Origin: Hydnum rufescens UP504
Lineage: Eukaryota > Basidiomycota > Agaricomycetes > Cantharellales > Hydnaceae
Length of the DNA: 64,000 nucleotides
Assembly (NCBI GenBank): GCA_014904985.1
Contig: MU129044.1
Span: 37,498-101,497, forward strand
Direction: 5' to 3'
Below, piece by piece: positions 55,128-64,000 of the stretch (positions are counted from its first letter, which is position 1; the number at the start of each line of letters is the position of its first letter). The notes beneath the pieces were generated by a model. That model was not told where the DNA came from. It saw nothing but the letters and a program-made list of their open reading frames with translations, and did not search any database. The position numbers were made by a program, and so were the translations under genes.

Positions 55128-55970
55128 NNNNNNNNNNNNNNNNNNNNNNNNNNNNNNNNNNNNNNNNNNNNNNNNNNNNNNNNNNNNNNNNNNNNNNNNN
55201 NNNNNNNNNNNNNNNNNNNNNNNNNNNNNNNNNNNNNNNNNNNNNNNNNNNNNNNNNNNNNNNNNNNNNNNNNNNNNNNNNNNNNNNNNNNNNNNNNNNN
55301 NNNNNNNNNNNNNNNNNNNNNNNNNNNNNNNNNNNNNNNNNNNNNNNNNNNNNNNNNNNNNNNNNNNNNNNNNNNNNNNNNNNNNNNNNNNNNNNNNNNN
55401 NNNNNNNNNNNNNNNNNNNNNNNNNNNNNNNNNNNNNNNNNNNNNNNNNNNNNNNNNNNNNNNNNNNNNNNNNNNNNNNNNNNNNNNNNNNNNNNNNNNN
55501 NNNNNNNNNNNNNNNNNNNNNNNNNNNNNNNNNNNNNNNNNNNNNNNNNNNNNNNNNNNNNNNNNNNNNNNNNNNNNNNNNNNNNNNNNNNNNNNNNNNN
55601 NNNNNNNNNNNNNNNNNNNNNNNNNNNNNNNNNNNNNNNNNNNNNNNNNNNNNNNNNNNNNNNNNNNNNNNNNNNNNNNNNNNNNNNNNNNNNNNNNNNN
55701 NNNNNNNNNNNNNNNNNNNNNNNNNNNNNNNNNNNNNNNNNNNNNNNNNNNNNNNNNNNNNNNNNNNNNNNNNNNNNNNNNNNNNNNNNNNNNNNNNNNN
55801 NNNNNNNNNNNNNNNNNNNNNNNNNNNNNNNNNNNNNNNNNNNNNNNNNNNNNNNNNNNNNNNNNNNNNNNNNNNNNNNNNNNNNNNNNNNNNNNNNNNN
55901 NNNNNNNNNNNNNNNNNNNNNNNNNNNNNNNNNNNNNNNNNNNNNNNNNNNNNNNNNNNNNNNNNNNNNN
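55128..55970. other. Assembly gap (843 N)
   Basis: Unknown bases. The apparent 307-320 codon ORFs across it are produced by the N run and are not genes. It lies between the two copies of the segmental duplication. Confidence 1.
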
Positions 55971-56590
55971 AAAGTAGAGAGAGATGCAACACCATAGTGA
56001 CAACAATGGTCACCCTAGCTAGAGCTGGAACAATAGTCTTGCAAGGAATATGTATAAAAAAGAGAAAGACGATCTCTGTCTTTGTTATCGGAAATAGGTT
56101 TGGAGGTCAATCGGGACCGGGACCAAAACATCTGTTCCCGAACAAAGGTTCTGATATCCTAGTCCTACCTCACCTGTCCGTCATTTTTAAGGCACTGGCG
56201 GCGCGCCGCGTAGTATGAGTAAAAAACACTCTTTTTCGAGCAAGTCCCGATCAAAATCGTCGCGGCCCAGCTGGTACCACCACTCTCCTACTTCAGCTGA
56301 TAGTCTTCGTCCGGGGAGCCCCATCTATCGCCCTGCTCTCTGCAAGGATTGCCCTGTACACGCATATCGTACATCGTGAAGCCCACCTCTACACATCCAC
56401 AGGGAAAGGATCGTACGTCTTCCTTTTTCTCTCTTGAGCCTAGATATCATTCAAAGCCCCCTTCGCCTACTGAGCTGACGGCCCGTCACTTCGCATTTGC
56501 TCAGGGATAAAAACAGCATCCGCCGCAGACTCAAAAAACGCGCTGATATGATCACCATGCGCGTATCCGCCTTTGGCTGGTATATCATCT
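55971..56590. other. No gene recognised
   Basis: Short frames only (55997-56218 plus). No repeat or RNA structure seen. Confidence 0.35.
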
Positions 56591-57012
56591 GACAATTGAT
56601 CTGATGCCTCTTGTCTCCGTACAGGCGTCTTGCCGTAGCCACTAAAGAGGCTCGCGAAACTCTTTCTCGAATTCGCCTTGAATCAGCCTGGAGGAGCAAA
56701 TGTCGGGCTGAGAGCGCCCTCAAAAGGTAAGTCATGCCTAACCATCGGGTAGATCATTATTGTTTCTAACTCTTCGGGCCTGTTTGACAGCTCTATGAGG
56801 GCACAGGCGGATACTACGGCGGAGTATAAAAGGATCAGACTGTGGGTGTTCGACACGACATACTGTGACGCAGCGGATGCCCAATAACTGATTACTCTCT
56901 GACAGTGAACTGGAGGAGAGTAGGAAACAGCCGGAAGGCCTTCGGGGGCTAATGATGCGTTGACCAAGGAGAATCAAAGGCTGGCTGAAGAATTAAAGCA
57001 GAGACGGTAGAA
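56591..57012 (+). pseudogene. Fragment of a coiled-coil protein gene
   Basis: Plus-strand exon-like pieces read RRLAVATKEARETLSRIRLE, then (after GTAAGTC...TTTGACAG at about 56727-56790) SMRAQADTTAEYKRIRL. After another possible intron they read ELEESRKQPEGLRG and KENQRLAEELKQRR, with a stop at 57008. Composition is strongly coiled-coil. The part between LRG and KENQ needs a one-base shift. It abuts the left end of the inositol oxygenase duplicate, so it may be cut by the duplication. No equivalent was found upstream of copy 1. Confidence 0.35.
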
Positions 57013-57014
57013 TA

Positions 57015-58043
57015 TCCCCCCAATTGAGCATCGTCTGCAGGCCGCTGAGGCTATCCGACAGGATGGGAACCGGAATGGATGCAGGTTGGGTTGACCCACG
57101 ATCTGGGTAAACTCCTTGGTTTTTTCGGGACAGAGTACGCGAGCCCTCGTCCCTGCCATATCGATGCGATGCTGATTATCCTCCATTGCATCTCATATAC
57201 CTAGGGGACAGTGGGCTGTCGTGGGCGTATGTCTGGGGCTGCTTTATTTCGTTATCGATGTGCTGACCCCCCCGTGTAGGATACTTTCGTTGTGGGCTGC
57301 AAGTTTGACGAAAGGGTTATCTTTCATGAGACATTTGCCGCAAACCCGGATTCAAAGGATCCTGTATATTCAACAGTCAATGGAGTTTACGCTGTATACT
57401 CTTCCGCTTCGTTTATCGTAACCAAACCCCGTCCGCCCCCCCGAACTTCCTCATTTTGGTCTCCCCAATCCCGCTTGCAACCTCGTTACTGTTACCCTAT
57501 GTATTTAGGTACAGTAAACCGCTCTCGGCGCCTTCCGCGCCTACGCGGGATACAAATCAGATTCTCTCTCTCTCTCTCTCCTTCCGCTTTGTATCTCCAT
57601 TACTGACATTTACTTCCAACAAGGCTGGGTGTAGGCTTGATAATGTGATGCTCAGCCGGGGGCCGTAACGAGGTTTGGTTGTCCGCTTTGGCCATTCAAA
57701 TACAATTAACGCAGCCCCAAATAGTATCTGTACCATGTATTCAGGGAACAGAGCTCTCTACCCAAGCAAGGCCTGGCCATGATTCGCTACCATAGCTTTT
57801 ATCCGTACGTCTCCCGTGATTCCTGGAGCTCACATTGATGAATGGATGGCTTGCTAGATGGCATGGGGAAGGAGCATGCGTGCATCTTATGAACTCGCGC
57901 GACTACAAGCACCTCGAAGCAGTCTGTGCCTTCAACCCATACGATCTCTACTCAAGTCCCACAACCGTGTGCGCGTGGCAGAGTTGAAGCCTTACTGCGA
58001 GAACCTGATTGCAAAATTCTTCCCGGATGAAATTGATTGGTAG
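57015..58043 (+). pseudogene. myo-Inositol oxygenase, copy 2 (5'-truncated, decayed)
   Basis: Begins at the exon corresponding to [11 protein letters not shown] of copy 1, so the first exons are missing. Deletions around 57071-57090 break GLTHDLGK from the upstream frame. [15 protein letters not shown] is intact here, unlike copy 1. The metal-binding WGHDE has become RGP-stop (about 57660), PEEG became PKQG, and the DLYSK region is frameshifted, so AELKPY is out of frame. The intron before GLDNV carries a foreign insert of about 170 bp. It cannot encode an active enzyme. Confidence 0.8.
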
Positions 58044-58554
58044 CCATGCATACTCGCAAATGTGGGTTCCTCATACGGGAATATGGAGATTGTGGTCCGT
58101 TGTAGACGTTTTTGTTGTAATTTGAGCTTTAGGTTGACTTGAAGGGCTTCATAGTGGATAGCGGTTAGAACGCAGATGGGGAGGGAGTTGACTCCCGTAG
58201 ACGTAGACGCAACCTGATGTCGAAGGCTAAATACATGATTAATCGCCCCCCCCCCCCCCCTCGTCATTCCGACATGCCGACTGCTCCAGCTCCTCGACTT
58301 TAATATTTTACAGTGCCTCGCTGCTCCGCTCCGCTTCGCACCGCAGCCATCACACACTGCGGATGCCATTCCTCAGATACAGGAGAGTAGGCGATACGAG
58401 GCTGTGCGGTTCCATTTGCCAAGGCAGCACAGCCTCCATTTCGCCCTTGGAGCAAGTTATAAACCAGTTTGTTCTAATCCTCATACCTTCGTCTCTTCCA
58501 CTTTCATACCCATTCCTCCCATATTCATCTAAACCTCTTGTTGATCATATCTGC

Positions 58555-59441
58555 GTGCGCACCCAACGTCTTCTTTGTGCTGTGGCCTCGCTCGGTGCTT
58601 TCGTTGGTGTCTCGGCTGCACCAAATCCTATGCCCTCCCTTACCAGAGGAAAAACGTCAATGCATGTATCGCTTGACTGTCCACATAGGGCCATAGCCAA
58701 TATTATTCTAAACACCCTACTCGGTGGACTGACATCCTTGGGTATGTGGCCTATTGCCTTTTACACCCCATTAAGCTAACCCAACCACAGCCGGAAGTAT
58801 CATCAGTGATTCTGCTAGCATCTTTACGGACGTGACTTCCGTCGGAGGACCAGTGTTCACATTACTGAAGCCGGCCACGATGCATTCAAGCTGGCGACAG
58901 GTAGGTGGTACCGAACTGACGCACATGTGAACTTGCCTGAGTTCCGTTCTATATTTGTGATAGGCGCTGGTGGAGCAGTTACGAGTGTCGCGGGATCTGT
59001 TTTCACGGTGGCGACAGCGGCTGGCGGATCTATCGCAGAAAAAGTATTCATTGATATAACGAGCGCCTTCATTGAGTTTGTTCTGCTCGTTGGGTAATCT
59101 CACCTCTCGCCGTTTGCTGTAGGCCTTGGTGGTCACGAGTTTACTGTGGTGTCTGATCAGGCGGGGCACCTTGCGACCCTCGCGGTATCCGGTGCCGGGG
59201 TCGTCACTTCAGTGGGAGCCAGTGTTTATACAGCAGCAACCTCACTCCCGTACGTGGATCTGCGTTGAGTTTCTAGTGTTGAGTTGACGGATTTAATTAA
59301 CATTCTTGCAGGACAAATACCGTCGGGTCTAACATTGCTGCAAGGTTTGGCACCTCCTTGCCATGGCTCCCTGCTCCAATCATCATTGCGCTAGGCTCTG
59401 TAGCAGCTGGTGGGATGTTGGGCGCCGGGACTGTCATCTGA
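58555..59441 (+). pseudogene. Secreted Ala/Gly/Thr-rich repeat protein, copy 2
   Basis: Aligns along its length with 45275-46167. The start codon is lost (ATGCACGCCC to GTGCGCACCC at about 58555). The segment after the signal peptide is altered (LTRGKTSMH instead of LGEEKRQ) and bases are missing near 58857. The region QAGHLATLAVSGAGVVTSVG is in frame here, where copy 1 is shifted, so each copy preserves what the other lost. A C-terminal hydrophobic stretch is partly retained. Confidence 0.65.
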
Positions 59442-60900
59442 ACTGCCAGCGGAATGGGTCCACAGCCGATGCCGAGAAGGCAGGATGTAATGAAAGCGGC
59501 GTCCGAGTACATCTTTCGACATGTGCTCACCCACCTCTTGTGTTGTATAAGGTATGACTTATGCTATATACAGCCTCCTTTGATCCCTTTTATTCTTCAA
59601 TTCCATTATCTTGCCTTCGTTTAAAAAAATATTTCGCAACTCGTGGATTGGACCATTTACTCTGATAGTGTCATGTTCCTTTGCTTCATTCGATCTAGTC
59701 ATTCAATACTAAATTTCATCCTTGCTTACAGCGATACTCATTTCGATAGGGAAAATTTTCTGTGGCTGGTTTGATGCGGGAAGTTTTTATGCACTGAGCG
59801 AGGGTCTCCGGGGCCCATATGTAGTTCGGGTGGTCATGTGCTTTACGGCAAACGCCGACCCTTCGTTTTCTCATCTTGAATACACGTGTGCACTTTGCAA
59901 ACTATGCCAGGAGACTCTTGTGGCCGCCACTGGTAGGGATTCCTTCATTGTGGTTTGAGTTGGCCGGCTATTCGTGCCGGTCACAAGCACAGTCATGGGG
60001 TAGGACCCCGGACCACAGCTCACATGCTCAATTCAATCCTTCATGCACATCTTCTTGGTTGTTGGATGGGCAACAAAATCAAACTCCCCTATCAATATGA
60101 GTATCGCTGTAGTGAGCTCAGGAAACTGAGCCTAGTCTGTTAATGGGTCCACACGAGGAGAAGATCTCAGATCAGGGCTCGACTCCTGTCCTTTATTTCT
60201 CCTCCTGCCACATCACCAACTGCACGCGTCTGTCCGCATGCTATACTGTATTATACAGCCTATCCAATGCCCTCATGACTCTGTAAATTTAACTCTTGTT
60301 CCTTGGTCTAGTACATCATTATTAGTGTGCAATCCTTGGAGTAAGCGCAATAGAGCTTAATTAACCTATCACTGCATGTTTCTAGTCTCATTGATTACCG
60401 AGATACATCTAGCACCATCAGGATCGCTAGCCGCATCCGATGCTTGTCATTCACAACATATCTTGATCGCAAGGCCCGCAGCATTGCCGAGAACGTTCTC
60501 GCGATCCTCTAATGCGATATTTTACCGCCGGTTCTATATACATCATCATAGCATTGGCACGCAGATAAGTACCGAAGTAAATTGAAATTGGCACCCAAAA
60601 CGACCAGACCTGAAGAAAGCAATGATCCGAAGCAGAAAAATGATCACAGGGATAGAGGGTACATCGTGTATTTGCGTAGTACGAGAACATCAGACAACGA
60701 GAAAGGCACGAAACGGTCGTGAAAATCGCAGAAAACAGACAGAGATGATATGAAAGAAGTTGAGGCTCAATGAAGGTCGGGAGTCGTAAGAATCGTAGTA
60801 GGCATTCGGGAGCGAAGGATGGATAAGAACACATTTTTCAGAGCAGATACAGGGTCTTAGTCTCTTTCCAAAAAGACGAATGAACGATGTGATCTTAACA
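59442..60900. other. Intergenic, homologous in parts to 46170-47290
   Basis: Parallels the interval after copy 1 but holds an extra stretch (about 59730-60120) with no counterpart there. The shared CCACACGAGGAG...AGGGCTCGACTC...CTTTATTTCTCC motif is at about 60151-60215. The minus frame at 60451-60834 is homologous to the one at 46951-47223. Confidence 0.5.
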
Positions 60901-60919
60901 TACCCTCCCGGGGTGACTT

Positions 60920-61500
60920 CTATCCGGAGGGCACGGTCTTGCCTGAAGAAGTTCGAGTCGTCGTCCGCGATGAACGTTTCAAGCCTACGCGGAATAGCGA
61001 AACGACATCAGTGAGTCGTAGGAACAGGTGTAGAAAATTAGGCCCAATCAACCTGTCGTCCCGCGTTCGTTGGAATTCGTAGGGAGATGCTCATCTCCTG
61101 GAAACTCTGGCAATGTTATCGTGCTCATCGAATTCTGCAAGTCTACAGCTGAATACCGAAGCAACCATCAGCGAGTCAGACGAATATAGTACGAAGATTG
61201 GGAAATGAATTGACCTGTGGTCTCGTAGTTGGCAAAGAGATTTTCTTCGAGGGGCCCTGGCAATATTATCGCCGGCAGCAAGCTTTGCAAGCCTACGGCG
61301 GAATACCAAAGCGATATCAGAGACTCAGACGCGATATGAAACATTGGGAAATCAGTCGACCTGTCATCTCGTGGGTCTCTGAGTCGAAAAGGGAATGCGC
61401 ATCTTCAAAACGCTCCGGGACATCGAGAGTCGAATTCTTGTACCTGAGCAAGCAATATTCAGATCTCTGAGCAAGAGATGGCGGAATTGACCGCGACACA
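60920..61500 (-). repeat. Tandem exon-like modules, copy 2
   Basis: Same module family as 47310-48200, with fewer modules (about three). On the minus strand it shows the CTTCGGTATTCAG acceptor-like border and the ACGACAGGTTGATTGG donor-like border. The different module number between duplicates shows recent gain or loss. Confidence 0.55.
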
Positions 61501-61508
61501 TCGATTCC

Positions 61509-63802
61509 TCACATGACCACTGTACGCTCTGCCCGACGCCACGGACCAGCTCCTGCCGGATCTTCATCATTATCCCCAGCAATGATCCCAGGGAGGGATG
61601 ATCCACGAAGAAGGGTGATCATGTCCATCACGTTGCCATCCCTCACGGCTCCTTGGTGAATTCGAAGACCGAGCATCGGTATTGCCGACGCCATGATTAC
61701 GGTAATAACACAGACACAGCCAAAACGCCACTGGGAGGCATTGATACCAAATTGGCCGTGGAGCACTGGTTGCATCACCACGACAGACCCTGTTGCCTCA
61801 CTCCACCATTGCGAGCCGGTAATCCGCCAGTGCTGGACTAGGAAGGCATAATAGAAGGCAGCAAAGTTGCTGAGCCAATCTTCTAGTGATGCCAAGGATC
61901 TGGTCTGATTAAGACTCTGTTCAAGCCACGTGGGTATTCCCACAACTGCTTGCTCCAAGAATAGTAGATCTACAATGTATGACCATGAAGTCTCCATTGG
62001 GTCTGATGGTCCCATTGCTTTAATGAGAGCAATTGTTGAATTCCCCGAGGTCAGATTGAAATTTGTCCCTGTGAGTTGGGAGCTGCTGTTGGTGCCAACC
62101 CAAGCTGTCACATTATGGACAGAAAGAGAGCAAAGAATGGGCCAGATATAGAATGTGACATTGACTTGGTCCAGTTCCATTGACCCTGCTGCTACTATGG
62201 GTTGTTGAGTATGGTTCTGTACATGTGAAGTAATGCTTAACTTACCCCAAGTGGAGTTCCCAATCCAACTCCGGACTTGAAATTGTTCAGTCTCAACTAT
62301 AAATGGGACATCTCCACCAGAAAAGCTCCAGGGAAATGCACCTGGGTCGAGGGATATATAGGCAAGTGCAATTGTGCCCATGTTATATGATTGTGGATAT
62401 GCATTGGAGTGATGCTGGGGAAGATACAGCACTAGGTCATTCACTACTGAAGTGTTAGTCATATAGGGGCATGGGTGTGAATTCCATGAGCTTACTCTGA
62501 TGATTAGGTAGTGCATTCCTAGATTCCTTTCCTCCACCAAAAGCAAAGTCTTGGTAGGGGGTAGGTTGTGATCTAAATATCATTGTAGTGATCTGAGACA
62601 GTGGGAACACTAGTTGAAGATCAAATATGAGATCTGGTTTATCCCCTGAAACAGTAGTTTAATCATCTTGAATTTGGGGAATTGAGAACAAACATGCCTG
62701 GGTGGTATGTGATGTTGAATACATTGAGAGGGGAATATGGAAATGATCTGCATTGAACCACTGTTGTCTGAGCATATGGATCTTCAAAGACAGCATTGCC
62801 TGCTATGGCCTTTCTAATGTGCTGAACAAAGTCCTATCAGCAAAGTTTGAGAGTCAGTTAGCCTGGGAAGTATGATTTCTTGATCCTCAAAGCAGACATA
62901 CATTCCATTATAGCCCATTGGGAAACCTACACTAGAATCCCTATGGTCCCACAAGAATGGAATTGGTTTCACTGCAAGGGAAATTTCATTTTGGACCTCA
63001 GCTGATGGTGTAATATGTGCCAAATTCCCTGGCATTCTGATGACTGATACATCAGATGGCACAGTCACATTGATGCCATGGACAGTGATGACTGAGGGTA
63101 TTGAGACATGAAGAAGTGAAATGCTGAGAAAGAACAGGAGTGGAAGGTAAGTTGAACTTTTGTCTGAGGATGATGTTGGGGATTGAGAAGGGCTGCCACA
63201 ACATAGGTGGTGCCACCCCAACTACGCAAAGTATCATGGAGGGCAGTAACAGTTTGACCTGACCATGAAAATTGGATGAGTCAACACACCCAGATATGGG
63301 TTTTAAAAAATAGACAAACATCGATGAATTGCTAGGTCTGATGCAATTGTCTGTACTGTCCAGATCATCCCATTAATGACACCCACTGTCAATGCTTGGT
63401 TCAAGAGTGATACAAGCTTGTGCATATGACCTAATTTTTTGATGTCAAACAAGTTGTGGCCAATCAATGGCCACAACCCAATTATCAAATAGAAGGAGAC
63501 AAGAAACATAGCCATGACTATGTATCCAATGAGATATGGCCAGAGACCAGTCCAGAACCAAGACTCCCTTTGTGGAGATTGACCACTTTGGGACAATTGA
63601 TCCAGTCCAGGAAGCACTGAGGATGACATTGATTCCATCTTTGAAAAATCATCATACTGAGAACCACCAGCATCCTAGATATGCTGCTCAATATGGTCTC
63701 AACCAAAGAGGCATAATAGACTGACTGAGATGAGGGGAGTTGCTGAAGAGGGGGTGTGTTGTCTTTGCTGGGTGTGATCAATATTGAGAGTGTGGCCATC
63801 AT
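61509..63802 (-). CDS. Multi-pass membrane protein, family copy C
   Basis: Starts MMATLSILITPSKDNTPPLQ (63802). Hydrophobic blocks are YLIGYIVMAMFLVSFYLIIG, VGVINGMIWTVQTIASDLAI and LPLLFFLSISLLHVSIPSVI. The ectodomain is rich in N-x-S/T (NVTVPSDVSVIRMPGNLAHI, NVTFYIWPILCSLSVHNVTA, SLNQTRSLASLEDWLSNFAA). The final membrane segment is FGCVCVITVIMASAIPMLGL, with tail NVMDMITLLRGSSLPGIIAG. The last exon (about 62546-61509) is one open frame of 345 codons, including an unspliced intron. Very close to copy A, consistent with segmental duplication. Lacks about ten residues present in A after ANGNLTG. Function unknown. Confidence 0.65.
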
Positions 63803-63839
63803 ATCTACAAATGTGCAGTCAACAAGGACCTAGGATACA

Positions 63840-64000
63840 CTGTCATTGTAAATGATCTCACAACACATGTGTGTGCACTGCACAATGTCTCTGAAGGTCA
63901 TCTGTGACTGCATGAGGGAGAGATGATTTATGGAGGAGAGAAATCAGGTTGATCATGTGGCCATCATGGAGCAAATTATCAGATGCTTTAAATCTGACAG
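63840..64000 (-). CDS. 3' end of a further membrane-protein copy (D), partial
   Basis: The nucleotide sequence matches the 3' end of copy B (50690-50830): ATCAGATGCTTTAAATC versus ATCAGAGGATTTAGACC, and a similar ...CAGGTTGATCATGTGGCCATC segment. The gene continues beyond the right edge. Its position relative to copy C is the same as that of B relative to A, so the duplication includes both genes. Confidence 0.55.

Larger units (their letters stand above)
57015..64000. repeat. Segmental duplication, copy 2 (continues past the edge)
   Basis: Collinear with 43900-50830. The left breakpoint is near 57013, inside the inositol oxygenase gene, which shows that this is the derived, truncated copy at that end. 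The right end is outside the window. Confidence 0.88.

Noticed and set aside
55044..56013. ORFs of 307-320 codons on both strands
   Set aside because: They consist almost wholly of the 843 N gap.

Overview
The window looks like fungal nuclear DNA, most probably from a mushroom-forming basidiomycete (Agaricomycotina). The evidence is genes split by many 55-90 bp GT-AG introns with CTAAC-type branch points, a KDZ (Kyakuja-Dileera-Zisupton) transposase relic, a Zn2Cys6 regulator, an NmrA-like enzyme, a fungal O-fucosyltransferase-like protein and myo-inositol oxygenase. The species cannot be named from what is visible. There are two assembly gaps (25 N at 14666 and 843 N at 55128).

Region by region. 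(1) 1-4.5 kb is a tandem array of about a dozen diverged units. Each has a GC-rich hairpin, a consensus 5' splice site, a second hairpin, a branch point and a 3' splice site, followed by a T-poor spacer. The array is interrupted by a perfect 650 bp palindrome. I do not recognise this family and consider it the most interesting object here. (2) 4.5-20.3 kb is a transposon graveyard: unidentified ORF fragments, a short tandem repeat, a frameshifted KDZ transposase, a 2.3 kb inverted repeat pair (which carries further array units and an LTR-like stretch) around a 5.3 kb core, a TGTCTAGACA satellite and a Ty3/gypsy integrase remnant. (3) 20.3-40.7 kb is mostly ordinary gene space with long empty stretches: a C2H2 zinc-finger gene divergent from a small Gon7-like gene, a Zn2Cys6 transcription factor gene with two apparent frame breaks, an O-fucosyltransferase-like membrane protein and an NmrA-like NAD(P)-binding protein. 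(4) 41-41.8 kb is a small terminal-inverted-repeat element. (5) 43.4-50.8 kb and 57.0-64 kb are two copies of one segment. Each has an inositol oxygenase gene, a secreted Ala/Gly/Thr-rich repeat protein, a run of repeated exon-like modules and a large multi-pass membrane protein. Between them lie a third membrane-protein paralogue, a GGTTC-rich element and the large gap. The two inositol oxygenase and secreted-protein copies carry different lesions.

How the genes relate: there is no visible pathway cluster. The 43-64 kb region is a segmental duplication undergoing decay and family expansion. The left 20 kb is shaped by mobile elements. Exon boundaries were read by eye from splice signals, frame and family similarity, so they may be off by a base or so.
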